The notes: generated by a model not told the origin, from the sequence alone. Positions 7,688 through 17,355 are shown, counted from the stretch's first letter. The stretch is 42,554 bases of DNA from Bacillota bacterium (GCA_022704525.1 JAKJGF010000008.1:1-42554), one strand, 5' to 3'. Made by a program: numbers and translations.

Positions 7688-8749
7688 CACATTAAACAAT
7701 ATATGTACGATATCCCCATCTTTTACAATATAATTCTTGCCTTCCAGACGGAGCTTTCCCTGAGATTTTGCAGTATTTAATGAACCGAGTTTTAAAAGCA
7801 GATCGGCTTCCACCACTTCGGCTCTGATAAAGCCTCTGGCAAGATCGCTGTGGATGGCGCCGGCAGCACTTACGGCAGTATCTCCCCGGTGAATATTCCA
7901 TGCTCTGACTTCATCTTCGCCGACTGTAAAAAATGTTATAAGTCCCAGAAGCTGATATACTTTCCTGATAAGTTTATTTTTTGCAGGTTCCTTCAGGCCG
8001 AAGACCTTTAAAAATTCCCCTATCTCTTCTCCGTCTATATCCATAATATCTGCTTCTGTGAGGGCATCCATAAGAAGGAATGGGGAACTATCTCCCACAG
8101 AGGCCATATATTGCCTTACTTCATCTTCAATGGCCTGCCTTTTGTTCATATAATCTTCACTCGATATATTTATTACATAAATGGAAAGTCTCAGGGTGAA
8201 GAAATTATAATTATTTTTTAAAAGTTTTTTTGAATTATCATCTAAATCCATAAGAGAGGGAAATTTTTCTTCTTCAAGATAAGTTTTGATGCCATTTAAA
8301 AGTTTTATCTCAGATTCTCTTTCAGGTTTCATCTTTGGAAATTTTTTTAATTCAATTTCGATTTTTTCCAATCTTTTTGTTATTACATCCAGATCATTTA
8401 TAATAAGTTCAAATCTGAGAGTGGCAAGTTCTTTTAAAATCTCTTCTGTGTTATAACATCGATAGCCACCGATGCAGAGGATCTGAACATCCAGATTTTT
8501 CGTCTTATCAAAAAATTTTAATTTCTCTTCCTTTATTCTGGTATTAAGAGGAGGAAGATCCTCTATCTGTATGGTTGCAGGAGTTATTTTCTCCGGAGAA
8601 TATAACTTTTCCAGTTCATAGAGCCTCTCATCGGGAACCTTCGCTATAGCTATATCGCTGCCTTTCCCCGTTATCCTGGATTTACCGGTAAAAGCTCCTG
8701 TAAGAGTGGTTTTACCAGAAGAGGCCAACCCTATAATTCCGGCTTTCAT
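7685..8749 (-). CDS. YchF/OLA1-like P-loop protein with divergent G domain and DUF933 (TGS-like) C-terminus
   Basis: A 354-aa protein of YchF length. The C-terminal DUF933/TGS-like domain is clear (FFTVGEDEVRAWNIHRGDTAVSAAGAIHSDLARGFIRAEV). The P-loop reads GLASSGKTT rather than the usual GLPNVGKST, and the DxxG-type switch II stretch expected soon afterwards is replaced by EDLPPLNTRIKEEK. It is therefore probably a divergent paralogue rather than canonical YchF, which binds ATP and ribosomes. Nucleotide binding is likely retained; hydrolysis is doubtful. An AGGAAGG ribosome site precedes the ATG. It is convergent with fusA and separated from it by heptad repeats. Confidence 0.8.
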   Translation of the reverse strand: MKAGIIGLASSGKTTLTGAFTGKSRITGKGSDIAIAKVPDERLYELEKLYSPEKITPATIQIEDLPPLNTRIKEEKLKFFDKTKNLDVQILCIGGYRCYNTEEILKELATLRFELIINDLDVITKRLEKIEIELKKFPKMKPERESEIKLLNGIKTYLEEEKFPSLMDLDDNSKKLLKNNYNFFTLRLSIYVINISSEDYMNKRQAIEDEVRQYMASVGDSSPFLLMDALTEADIMDIDGEEIGEFLKVFGLKEPAKNKLIRKVYQLLGLITFFTVGEDEVRAWNIHRGDTAVSAAGAIHSDLARGFIRAEVVEADLLLKLGSLNTAKSQGKLRLEGKNYIVKDGDIVHILFNV

Positions 8750-8800
8750 TTTTTATTTCCTTCCTTTACGTTCTATGATAAAATTCGACATTGAATCGCC

Positions 8801-8829
8801 ATTATACTACTCCGGGAATTTTTATGCAA
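8801..8829 (-). promoter_or_regulatory. Promoter of the YchF-like gene
   Basis: On the minus strand TTGCAT (8829-8824), a 17-bp spacer and TATAAT (8806-8801), about 50 bp before the start codon. Confidence 0.6.
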
Positions 8830-8944
8830 GGGTTTTTTGAAGGAATTAAAGGAATCTGTCGAAAATATTTATTAGGAATATTAAGGATAAAATTATCATA
8901 AACCGACTATTCATACCAGAAAGATTATATATGGAGGTGTCTTT

Positions 8945-9244
8945 ATGTCTGAAACAAAAGGTGGGAAACCTGAAGATTTAAAACTTCCAAGTGTGGAAAT
9001 ACTTCTTACAAACTTTATAGGAATAATGGCCAACAAGGCCTATGATAATCTCGGTCTCATTCCCGGTGAAGGGAGTAAAATAGATTTATCCCAGGCAAAA
9101 CTGGCTATAGATGTTATGACTGCTCTTTTTGAACTGGGAAATCCAACAATGGACGAGAAAAGCAGAAATGAGTTGAGAGGTCTTATGACAAATATCAGGA
9201 TGGCTTATGTTCAGAAGGCCGGAAGCTATGTGCCGGGGAAATAA
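8945..9244 (+). CDS. DUF1844 family protein
   Basis: A 99-aa protein matching the DUF1844 pattern: LPSVEILLTNFIGIMANKAYDNLG, then LSQAKLAIDVMTALFEL, then a C-terminal helix ending LRGLMTNIRMAYVQKAG. No catalytic motif or signal peptide is present. The family is widespread but of unknown function. A GGAGGTG ribosome site precedes the ATG. It is 14 bp upstream of hemC on the same strand and probably co-transcribed with it. Confidence 0.85.
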   Translation: MSETKGGKPEDLKLPSVEILLTNFIGIMANKAYDNLGLIPGEGSKIDLSQAKLAIDVMTALFELGNPTMDEKSRNELRGLMTNIRMAYVQKAGSYVPGK

Positions 9245-9258
9245 GAAAAGGAGGCAAT

Positions 9259-10173
9259 TTGAAAGAAATAATAATAGGAACAAGAGGGAGTAAACTTGCT
9301 CTCTGTCAGGCAGAAGAAATTAAAGAAAAACTTGAAAAGAATGGGAATAAGTGCTCTCTTAAAATAATAAAAACAAAAGGCGATAAAATACTGGATATAG
9401 CTCTTTCTAAAATAGGTGATAAAGGACTTTTTGTTAAGGAAATAGAAGAAGCCCTTATAGAAAAATCCATAGATATAGCTGTTCACAGTTTAAAAGACCT
9501 GCCTTCGATTTTGCCGGAAAAATTATGTATAGGCGCCATTTCTGAAAGGCAGGATTACAGAGATGTAATAGTTTCAAAAGAGGGGAAAAAACTCCTCTCT
9601 CTTCCACATTCATCCCTTATAGGAACAGGTAGCCTCAGAAGAAAAGCCCTGATTTTTAAATTAAGGCAGGATTTCATATTTAAAGAAATAAGGGGAAATC
9701 TGGATACAAGACTCAGGAAATTAGAGGAAGGAGAAGTGGATGCTTTAATTTTAGCTGCTGCAGGTTTATTAAGAATAGGTTTAGGTGATAAAATCACGGA
9801 ATATTTTTCCACAGATATAATGCTTCCCGCTGTAGGTCAGGGATCCCTTGCAGTGGAAACAAGAAAAGATTCAGGGGAAATACTTCATATACTGAAGAAA
9901 ATTGATGATCCTGAAAGCCACATATCAGCAATTGCCGAAAGGAGTTTCCTTATAGAACTTCAGGGAGGATGCCAGATCCCCATAGGAGCATTGGCAGAAG
10001 TATCAGGAAAAAAGCTAACTCTGGAGGGGTTAATTGCCAGTCTGGATGGCAAAAGGATAATCAGGGGAAAAATAGAGGGAGGTAAAAACAGAGCAGAAGA
10101 ACTGGGAAAAGAACTTGCGGAAAAACTTATTAAAGATGGAGGAGAAGATATTTTAAAAGAAGTCAGAAAGTAA
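9259..10173 (+). CDS. hemC: Porphobilinogen deaminase (hydroxymethylbilane synthase)
   Basis: A 304-aa enzyme that joins four porphobilinogen units into hydroxymethylbilane in tetrapyrrole synthesis. Family motifs include TRGSKLAL, HSLKDLP, GTGSLRR and RGNLDTRL; the dipyrromethane cofactor cysteine is C238 in LQGGCQIPIGA. The start is TTG, 5 bp after an AGGAGG site; no other start fits the conserved N-terminus. It is followed by a precorrin-2 dehydrogenase gene, so the pair points to siroheme or other precorrin-2-derived tetrapyrroles. The usual partner hemA is not in this window. Confidence 0.97.
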   Translation: MKEIIIGTRGSKLALCQAEEIKEKLEKNGNKCSLKIIKTKGDKILDIALSKIGDKGLFVKEIEEALIEKSIDIAVHSLKDLPSILPEKLCIGAISERQDYRDVIVSKEGKKLLSLPHSSLIGTGSLRRKALIFKLRQDFIFKEIRGNLDTRLRKLEEGEVDALILAAAGLLRIGLGDKITEYFSTDIMLPAVGQGSLAVETRKDSGEILHILKKIDDPESHISAIAERSFLIELQGGCQIPIGALAEVSGKKLTLEGLIASLDGKRIIRGKIEGGKNRAEELGKELAEKLIKDGGEDILKEVRK

Positions 10174-10185
10174 TTTTAAGCAAAA

Positions 10186-10206
10186 GCTGACTGCTGATAG
10201 CTAATG
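10186..10206. repeat. Heptad repeat block containing a start codon
   Basis: Three phased units: GCTGACT, GCTGATA, GCTAATG. The last three bases are the ATG of the precorrin-2 dehydrogenase gene, which has no Shine-Dalgarno sequence. Confidence 0.8.
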
Positions 10207-10848
10207 TATTACCCCATGTTTGTTAAACTGCAAAATAAAAAATGTATTGTCCTGGGAGGAGGACAGGTGGCAGAAAGAAAGATATGTCTTCTCCTGGAAG
10301 CGGGAGGACAGGTTGTTTTAATTTCACCTGAAATAACGGAAAAATTAAAATCTCTTGTTATAAATAATAAAATAGAATATTTAAACAGGAAATATAAAAA
10401 AGGTGATCTTAAGGGAGCATATATCGTAATTGCCGCTACAGACTCTCCTATGGTAAATAAAAAAATCTATGAGGAAAGCAGTAAGTCAGGTATTATGATA
10501 AATATAGTGGATGCACCGGAACTCTGTGATTTTATATTACCATCTTTCATAAAACGGGGGCCTCTTATGATAACGGTAACGACTGATGGAGAAAGCCCCG
10601 CCCTGGCAAAGAAAATAAGAAAAGATATAGAAAAAATTTACGGTGAAGAATATGGCGCATTTACAACTCTCCTTGGAAGCCTTAGAGAGAGGATACAGGA
10701 AGAAATACCGGAAGAAAAAAGCAGAAAAAAATTCTGGGAAATACTTCTTGAAAGCAATATACCTCAATTACTGAAAGAAAGAAAAAAGGAAGATGTAGAA
10801 GAAATAATAGAGAAAGCCTCTTACTCTATAAAAGAAATGTCTATATAA
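10204..10848 (+). CDS. Precorrin-2 dehydrogenase / sirohydrochlorin ferrochelatase (Met8/CysG-N type)
   Basis: A 214-aa NAD-dependent enzyme that oxidises precorrin-2 to sirohydrochlorin, and in some homologues also inserts iron. It starts with the typical MYYPMFVKLQNKKCIVLGGGQVAERK (a Rossmann GGGxVA turn). AATDSPMVNK and the conserved DFILPSFIKRGPLMITVTTDGESPALAKKIR segment follow, then a C-terminal helical dimerisation part. The start codon lies inside a heptad repeat and lacks a ribosome site, but the conserved MYYP N-terminus supports it. It lies 30 bp after hemC and is probably in the same operon. Confidence 0.93.
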   Translation: MYYPMFVKLQNKKCIVLGGGQVAERKICLLLEAGGQVVLISPEITEKLKSLVINNKIEYLNRKYKKGDLKGAYIVIAATDSPMVNKKIYEESSKSGIMINIVDAPELCDFILPSFIKRGPLMITVTTDGESPALAKKIRKDIEKIYGEEYGAFTTLLGSLRERIQEEIPEEKSRKKFWEILLESNIPQLLKERKKEDVEEIIEKASYSIKEMSI

Positions 10849-10860
10849 TTCCCTATGAAA

Positions 10861-10885
10861 GCTGACCATTGACTGATGAATGCTA
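10861..10885. repeat. Heptad repeat block abutting the glycosyltransferase stop codon
   Basis: GCTGACC, ATTGACT, GATGAAT, then GC and the stop. On the minus strand the TAG stop runs straight into AGCATTC-type units. It lies between convergent genes. Confidence 0.7.
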
Positions 10886-12376
10886 TTTAAACTTAAAAAT
10901 CTTTTTAAGCCACAGGGAACGCTGAAATATAGACATAAAAGATATATAGTAAAATCCCAGAAGATAGATTAAAAGGAAAGGTGCAACCCCATATAACTTC
11001 AAATAGATTGCTATAGCCAGATTAACAGTAAAATATAAACCAAATACAAATTCGATTATATATACTAAAGTCTTATTACCGGCATATTTTTTATTAGTCC
11101 ATGTATTATCTTCAGAATTTTCTATTTGATATTTAGGTGTTCGTGTAAATTCGGTTTTATAATTTAAAAGAGCCTCAAGAACTGCTTTTGCATTATTTAT
11201 GGAAATCCCTACACCAAGAGCCATAATAAAAGGAATATATATAATATGTTTTAGCCAGTTGCCATAAGCTTCATGCTGAGAACACATATAAAAAAGCAGT
11301 ACAGATAAAGAAGCTGCTGTAAATATGGGAATATCCACACTGATAATTCTGATCCACAATTTATCCATATCTGTAATAGAGTACTGTAATAGAAGAGCGG
11401 GAAACATAACTACAGATAAAATGGCCATTAAAAGATAAGCAAAATTATTTGTCATATGTATGAGTGCTTCAAGTTTTACCTTCAATGGCATCTTTGTCTT
11501 ACTAATCCTGGGAAGAAGCTTTTTAGCAGTCTGAATAGAACCTTTTGTCCATCTGTGCTGTTGTGACTTAAAAGAATTCATTTCTACAGGAATTTCTGCA
11601 GGGGCAATTACATCCTTCAGGAATATAAACTCCCACCCTATCATCTGAGCTCTGTAACTGAGGTCTAAATCTTCTGTAAGAGTATCATGCTGCCACCCAC
11701 CGGAGGAAATAATACAGTCTTTCCTCCATACACCGGCAGTGCCATTAAAATTAAAATATCTCCCTGAACGAAAACGGGCTGTTTGCTCCATCATAAGATG
11801 GCCATCTAAAAAAATAGATTGTACTTTTGTAAGAAATGAGTAATCTCTATTTATATGTCCCCATCTGACCTGTACCATACCTATTTTTTTATCTGTAAAG
11901 AAATGAATGGTTTTTTTAAGCATATCAGGTTGAGGAACAAAATCTGCATCAAAAATTACTATAAACTCGCCTTTTGAAAGCTTTAAGCCATTTTCAAGGG
12001 CTCCTGCTTTATAACCTTCTCTGTTATTCCTGTGGATATAATCGATTCGATAACCCAGATCTTTATATTTTTGAACACAATCTGCCGCAACTTTACAGGT
12101 CTCATCTGTGGAATCATCAAGTACCTGTATTTCAAGTAATTCCCTGGGATAATCAAAATTACATACAGCCTCAATCAGTCTTTCTATAACGTACATTTCA
12201 TTAAAAATAGGAAGTTGAACTGTAATTTCAGGTAATTTAGAAAAAGTCTCTTGAGGTTCAATAGTTTTCTTCTTATACTTATAGAATAAGTAGACCATTA
12301 AATAGCGATGAAGGCCGAAAACAGATAAGATGATTAAAAGGACAAAATAAGTAACAAGAAATATTTGCTCTAACAT
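10883..12376 (-). CDS. Membrane glycosyltransferase family 2 (cellulose synthase-like)
   Basis: A 497-aa processive-type GT2 expected to make a beta-linked polysaccharide from a nucleotide sugar at the inner membrane. An N-terminal membrane helix (about 4-24) precedes the catalytic domain. Visible motifs are DDSTDET, the metal-binding FDADFVPQ, TEDLDLS (general base) and QQHRWTKG (acceptor/processivity). About four or five further hydrophobic helices lie C-terminal of residue 305. No PilZ domain is present. It resembles CslA/glucomannan-synthase-like bacterial enzymes; the polymer cannot be inferred. A GAGGAGA site precedes the ATG. It is monocistronic, 317 bp after valS. Confidence 0.9.
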   Translation of the reverse strand: MLEQIFLVTYFVLLIILSVFGLHRYLMVYLFYKYKKKTIEPQETFSKLPEITVQLPIFNEMYVIERLIEAVCNFDYPRELLEIQVLDDSTDETCKVAADCVQKYKDLGYRIDYIHRNNREGYKAGALENGLKLSKGEFIVIFDADFVPQPDMLKKTIHFFTDKKIGMVQVRWGHINRDYSFLTKVQSIFLDGHLMMEQTARFRSGRYFNFNGTAGVWRKDCIISSGGWQHDTLTEDLDLSYRAQMIGWEFIFLKDVIAPAEIPVEMNSFKSQQHRWTKGSIQTAKKLLPRISKTKMPLKVKLEALIHMTNNFAYLLMAILSVVMFPALLLQYSITDMDKLWIRIISVDIPIFTAASLSVLLFYMCSQHEAYGNWLKHIIYIPFIMALGVGISINNAKAVLEALLNYKTEFTRTPKYQIENSEDNTWTNKKYAGNKTLVYIIEFVFGLYFTVNLAIAIYLKLYGVAPFLLIYLLGFYYISFMSIFQRSLWLKKIFKFK

Positions 12377-12693
12377 ACCCCTGTCTCCTCATCTGAAATC
12401 ACTCCCCCTTTAAATACTAAAACCCATCCCATTCTCAGATGAACTATTTTATTTTCTGGAATGAGCCAACGACAGACATAATGATTTCAATATAAATTTT
12501 CTTAGTCTATTATTTTACTCCAATACTTCAGTTCTGTCAAATAACATCCAGAAAACGAGTTGTTACCACATCCTTTCCCTATAAATATAAATCTGCCTTT
12601 TAAAGAACCATTTTGAATTAATAATTTAATAATACTAAAAATCTCTATGCATTTAAATTATAATGACAGATTATATCAAATCTTTTAATAAAG
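12377..12693. other. Intergenic region between valS and the glycosyltransferase gene
   Basis: No gene is seen. It holds the leader of the glycosyltransferase. The only structure noticed is an 8-bp inverted pair, TCATCTGA (12389-12396) and TCAGATGA (12435-12442), near the start codon. There are no heptad units and no clear intrinsic terminator. Confidence 0.5.
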
Positions 12694-15339
12694 TCAAGCA
12701 ATATCAGAAAAAACCTTAAGTCTTCCCTTTATAGTGTTTATTTTAAAAGATATCTCATCTCTTCTGGTAGTATCTCTATCTATTATATCTTTAGGAGCTT
12801 TTTCTAAAAAATCTTCATTGGAAAGTTTATTTTGAAGTTTTAAAAAATCTTTTTCTAATTTATCTATTTCTTTATGAAGTTTCTCTTTTTCCTGATCTAC
12901 ATCTATAAGATCTTTTACAGGCATATAGAGCACCATACTCTGAAAACACTGAGACATCGACTGTTCTGGCTTATTTTCTAATTTCAAACCCCATTTAAGG
13001 TCATTAACTTTTGCCAATTTAGTTATATAAAATCTATATTTTTCTATTAAATCCATATCTTTTTGTTCAGAACCCACTATACATATCTGTATTTCTTTTG
13101 AAGGTGCAAGAGAAATTTCACCTCTCAAAGCTCTTATGGTTTTTACAAGTCCCATAAAAGTATCCATTTCTTTCTCTATATTCTCATCTATCATATTCTC
13201 ATTGGAATAAGGCCAATCGGAAAACATTATAATACCATTGCAGGAAGGCAAATGAGACCAGAGCTCCTGTGTAATAAAAGGCATTATAGGATGTAACAGT
13301 TTAAGAGTTCCTGAAAGAACATACCAGAGAACGTACTGAATATTAAATCTTATCTTATTATTTTCAATTAAAGATAGTTTTGAAATCTCAAGGTACCAAT
13401 CACAAAATTCATTCCAGAAAAACTCATAAATTTCCCTTGCGGCATCACTGAATTCATAGTTTGCATAAGCATAAGTAACCCTTGTAATTATACTCATATA
13501 ACGACTTATTATCCATCGGGAAGGGGTGTCTAATTCCAGGTCAGCAATTAATATATTATTTCCAGAAGTAAAGTCAGAGAGATGTAAGAGGACAAATCTG
13601 GTAGCATTCCAGATTTTATTAGCGAAATTTCTACTCATTTCAAGTCTTTCCTCAGTAAATCTTACATCCTGCCCCTGTGCCGTCATAAAGGTCAAACCAA
13701 ATCTTGTGGCATCAGTACCATATTTATCCATCAAATCCAGAGGATCAACACCTGTTCCAAGAGACTTGCTCATCCTTCTCCCTTCGGCATTTAGTATGGT
13801 AGCGTGGATAAACACATGGCGAAAAGGTACGTCTTTTTTAAATTCAAGACCCATCATCATCATTCTGGCAACCCAGAGATATATAATATCCCTTGCTGTA
13901 ACAAGAACCGAGGTGGGATAAAAATATTTGATATCTTCACTTTCATCAGGCCAACCCATAGTTGACAGTGGCCAGAGAGCAGAACTAAACCAGGTATCCA
14001 GAACATCACTGTCCTGATCTATTTTACTGCCTGAACATTTAAGACATTTAAGAGGCTCTTCCACTGAAGAGAAAGTATTGCCACATTCCCTGCAGTACCA
14101 TACGGGAATACGATGTCCCCACCAGAGCTGACGGGAAATGCACCAGTCTTTTATATTTTCCATCCAGTAAAGATAAAGATCTTTAAATTTTTCAGGAAAA
14201 AATCTGGTCTGACCTGTACGAACTGCTTCTATAGCAGGCTTTGCAAGTTCTTCCATTTTGCAGAACCATTGTTCAGAGATAAAGGGTTCCACAAAGGTAT
14301 CACAACGGGCACATCTACCGACACTATGAACATATGGTAATATATTTATTAAATAACCCTGACTTTTAAGATCTTCAATAATCTTTTTACGACATTCCTC
14401 TCTGGTAAGACCTTTATAAGGCCCCGCTTCATCAGTCATAATTCCTTCTTCACCAATAGCCACAACTCTGGGAAGATTATGACGTTCTCCTACCAGAAAG
14501 TCATTCATATCATGAGCAGGTGTTATCTTTACTGCACCTGTCCCAAAAGAAGGATCTACATATTCATCCGGAATTACAGGAATTTTCCTGTTAAGAAGAG
14601 GTAAAAACAATGTTTTACCGATAAAAGCTGTATATTTTTCATCTTCAGGATGAATGGCTACAGCAGTATCTCCAAGCATGGTTTCCGGTCTGGTAGTCGC
14701 AACAATTATACCTCCCTCTGAATCAACAAAGGGATATTGAATATAATATAAATTTCCTTCTGTCTCAACATGATGGACTTCTAAATCGGAAATAGCTGTA
14801 AGACATCGGGGACACCAGTTTATCATATACTTGCCTCTATAGATAAGTCCTTTATCAAAAAGACTTTTAAAGGCAGTCCTCACAGCTTTGGAGCATACTT
14901 CATCCATAGTAAATCTCTCCCGGTTCCAGTCACAGGTTACACCAAGTCGTTGAAGTTGATATACTATATTACGGCCATACTGCTCTTTCCACGCCCACAC
15001 TCTCTTAAGAAACTCTTCACGACCGAGGTCTTTTCTACTTAAACCTTCCCTGGCCAGTTCTTTTTCCACTACATTCTGTGTAGCTATACCGGCATGATCC
15101 GTACCCGGTATCCACAGGGTATTATAACCTTCCATTCTTCTAAATCTTATTATCATGTCCTGTATAGTGGTATCAAGAGCGTGTCCTATATGTAAAGATC
15201 CTGTAACATTTGGAGGAGGAATGATTATTGTAAAGGGATTCTTTTCATTTACCTTAACTTTGAATGACTCACTCTCCATCCACTGGTGGTACCACTTTTT
15301 TTCTATATCATGAGGTTCATACACTTTACTGAGTTCCAT
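12694..15339 (-). CDS. valS: Valyl-tRNA synthetase
   Basis: An 881-aa class I aminoacyl-tRNA synthetase that charges tRNA-Val. The HIGH motif is HIGHAL in PPNVTGSLHIGHAL (near residue 50) and KMSKS is RRMSKSLGTG (near 530). The CP1 editing domain contains TTRPETMLGDTAVA, and zinc-ligand cysteine pairs (CPRC, CARC, CREC, CLKC) are present. The C-terminal Val-RS coiled coil (about 810-875) is rich in E, K and L. Length is standard. An AAGGAG ribosome site precedes the ATG, only 15 bp after the HD-GYP gene, indicating co-transcription. No T-box leader is seen. Confidence 0.98.
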   Translation of the reverse strand: MELSKVYEPHDIEKKWYHQWMESESFKVKVNEKNPFTIIIPPPNVTGSLHIGHALDTTIQDMIIRFRRMEGYNTLWIPGTDHAGIATQNVVEKELAREGLSRKDLGREEFLKRVWAWKEQYGRNIVYQLQRLGVTCDWNRERFTMDEVCSKAVRTAFKSLFDKGLIYRGKYMINWCPRCLTAISDLEVHHVETEGNLYYIQYPFVDSEGGIIVATTRPETMLGDTAVAIHPEDEKYTAFIGKTLFLPLLNRKIPVIPDEYVDPSFGTGAVKITPAHDMNDFLVGERHNLPRVVAIGEEGIMTDEAGPYKGLTREECRKKIIEDLKSQGYLINILPYVHSVGRCARCDTFVEPFISEQWFCKMEELAKPAIEAVRTGQTRFFPEKFKDLYLYWMENIKDWCISRQLWWGHRIPVWYCRECGNTFSSVEEPLKCLKCSGSKIDQDSDVLDTWFSSALWPLSTMGWPDESEDIKYFYPTSVLVTARDIIYLWVARMMMMGLEFKKDVPFRHVFIHATILNAEGRRMSKSLGTGVDPLDLMDKYGTDATRFGLTFMTAQGQDVRFTEERLEMSRNFANKIWNATRFVLLHLSDFTSGNNILIADLELDTPSRWIISRYMSIITRVTYAYANYEFSDAAREIYEFFWNEFCDWYLEISKLSLIENNKIRFNIQYVLWYVLSGTLKLLHPIMPFITQELWSHLPSCNGIIMFSDWPYSNENMIDENIEKEMDTFMGLVKTIRALRGEISLAPSKEIQICIVGSEQKDMDLIEKYRFYITKLAKVNDLKWGLKLENKPEQSMSQCFQSMVLYMPVKDLIDVDQEKEKLHKEIDKLEKDFLKLQNKLSNEDFLEKAPKDIIDRDTTRRDEISFKINTIKGRLKVFSDIA

Positions 15340-15354
15340 AATAAAGATACTCCT

Positions 15355-17343
15355 TCATATACGGAAAAAATTCTTTTCCCTTATCATCTTTTCAAATTTC
15401 AAAAACATATCCATACCAACCTGATTAGGCGCAAATTTAGCCATCTTTTCCAGTGCCACCTCAGGAGTAAACCCTTTACGATAGGGTCTGTCTGTAGTCA
15501 TTGCATCATATGTATCTACTACTGCAACAATTCTTGCTCCTATAGGAATTTCATCACCCTTAAGACCATTGGGATAACCGGAACCATCAAATTTTTCATG
15601 ATGATATTTCACAATATCACAGAGTGACCTTAAAGGTTCTACTTTTGATATTATCTTTGCACCTTCGATAACATGTGATTTTATTATTGTAAATTCATCA
15701 TCTGTCAACCCTTCAGGTTTAAAAAGTATTCTATCAGGTATACCTATTTTACCTATATCATGTAACAGAGAACCTCTCCTGATAATCTCTATATTACGTT
15801 CATCCAGATTCAGATATCTGGCAAATTCTACTGCATACTTGCAGATTCGTTTAGAATGTTCACGGGTATAGCTATCTTTTGCATCAAGAGCTTCTGCAAG
15901 TGTTGTAATTGTATCTTCAATACTGTCTTCTAATTTTCTATTTGCTGTTCCCAGCTCTTCATTTTTATTTGCTATTTCTTTAAACAATTCAGCATTGGCA
16001 ATAGCAGTAGCAGCTATGCCGGCTAAAATCGAGAGAGATCTTTCATCATCCTCACTGAACCTGCTCCCTGTAAGTTTATTACAGAGTAAAATAACACCTT
16101 TGGACTGTCCTTTATGTGTCATAGGAACACAGAGAAAGTTTTGTATTCTCTCAGGACAATTAGCAAAAAAAGAAAAACGGGGATCCTTATCTGTTTTTGA
16201 AAGAGCAAGAGGTTCACCCTTTAAAGCCACACTGCCTATTATACCTTCTCCATATTTACAATTAAAAATTTTTTCCGATATAGGAGAAAGATTATATCTT
16301 TCATAAACTCTTAAATCTCCAGTTCTGGAAAGCTTCAATAAAATTGCCCCTACTCGTGCCTCACACTCCTCTGCTGCTTTAGTCATAGTAAGAGGAAGTA
16401 ACTTTTTAATATCTACCTCTGAAACAATTTCCTGAATAATTTCATGAATGCCACGAAATTCTCTCTGTTTTCTCCTAAAATTTTCTTCCATCCCTGCATA
16501 TCTTTGCAGTTCTTTTGTCTGAGCCTGATATTTTTTAGTTATCTCTTCTAATCGTCTCTGGCTATCATCTACAACCATATGTGGCATTACTGTTGATTCT
16601 TCTGTTGAACCTATTGATACAGTTACAGGAGCAACCAACTTATACAGAGAACCTACCAGAAATCCTGTAAGGCCAAGGAACAAACCAAAAGGAACTACAT
16701 TGATAAGAGTCACGCTATTTACAGCATAAAATTGAGAAAAATTAGAACATATAATTAATACAATTAAAGTTAAAACAGAAGTTCCCACACTATAAAGAGT
16801 GCCAAACTGTGCAGCCACATGAACAATAATAAGTACATAAAGTAATATAAAAGGACCTTTAATTCCACCAGTAAAAAATATAAAAAGTGTAGACAAGACA
16901 AAATCCATACTAGCAAACCCAATACTCATACCCGGATGATAAACCATAGTTCTGGAAAGAACAGTAGCTACAATGATATAAAAAATTACTATAATACCCA
17001 GTTGAAAAATACGTTTATAATTATAAAAAGGTGCATATTGGACAAAGAAGCTACCTTCTTTTTCAATAAATCCAATCAATTTACTTTTATTGATGGTCTG
17101 AACACCATTTACTACCTTTACACCTCCAGACTGAGAGGCTTGCTTTATATAAAGAACCAGTGTATTCTTAGAGGATTCATCAGAAAAATATTTCTTTACA
17201 TCATCAACTTTTACATCTGTCGACATACCACCAGGAACCTGAGAGAAATAAAATATAGTACATATTACAAAAACCACAAACCTTACTATATTGGTTGCCA
17301 TTTCAAAACCTGATTTATTGTTCATTTTCCTTATATTCCCCAT
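15355..17343 (-). CDS. Membrane-anchored GAF/HD-GYP protein, putative c-di-GMP phosphodiesterase
   Basis: A 662-aa sensor-type protein. The N-terminal region has a first membrane helix (about 19-36), an extracytoplasmic loop of about 70 residues, then five hydrophobic segments between about 112 and 235. A coiled coil (about 260-300) leads to a GAF domain (about 305-455, ending LSILAGIAATAIANAELF). The C-terminal HD-GYP domain has HDIGKIGIPD, HHEKFDGSGYPNGLKG and VVDTYDAMTTDRPYRKG, so the catalytic residues look complete. Expected activity is c-di-GMP hydrolysis in response to a membrane or ligand signal. The first ATG lacks a ribosome site; the second in-frame ATG (17325) follows AAGGAA closely and may be used. 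It is upstream of valS. Confidence 0.92.
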   Translation of the reverse strand: MGNIRKMNNKSGFEMATNIVRFVVFVICTIFYFSQVPGGMSTDVKVDDVKKYFSDESSKNTLVLYIKQASQSGGVKVVNGVQTINKSKLIGFIEKEGSFFVQYAPFYNYKRIFQLGIIVIFYIIVATVLSRTMVYHPGMSIGFASMDFVLSTLFIFFTGGIKGPFILLYVLIIVHVAAQFGTLYSVGTSVLTLIVLIICSNFSQFYAVNSVTLINVVPFGLFLGLTGFLVGSLYKLVAPVTVSIGSTEESTVMPHMVVDDSQRRLEEITKKYQAQTKELQRYAGMEENFRRKQREFRGIHEIIQEIVSEVDIKKLLPLTMTKAAEECEARVGAILLKLSRTGDLRVYERYNLSPISEKIFNCKYGEGIIGSVALKGEPLALSKTDKDPRFSFFANCPERIQNFLCVPMTHKGQSKGVILLCNKLTGSRFSEDDERSLSILAGIAATAIANAELFKEIANKNEELGTANRKLEDSIEDTITTLAEALDAKDSYTREHSKRICKYAVEFARYLNLDERNIEIIRRGSLLHDIGKIGIPDRILFKPEGLTDDEFTIIKSHVIEGAKIISKVEPLRSLCDIVKYHHEKFDGSGYPNGLKGDEIPIGARIVAVVDTYDAMTTDRPYRKGFTPEVALEKMAKFAPNQVGMDMFLKFEKMIREKNFFRI

Positions 17344-17355
17344 TTAATTATTATT

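Noticed and set aside
15339..15360. T-box riboswitch before valS
   Set aside because: Only 15 bp separate valS from the HD-GYP gene; no room for a T-box and none seen further upstream.
15286..15627. 113-aa plus-strand frame over the valS/HD-GYP junction
   Set aside because: Antisense to two conserved genes with no ribosome site.
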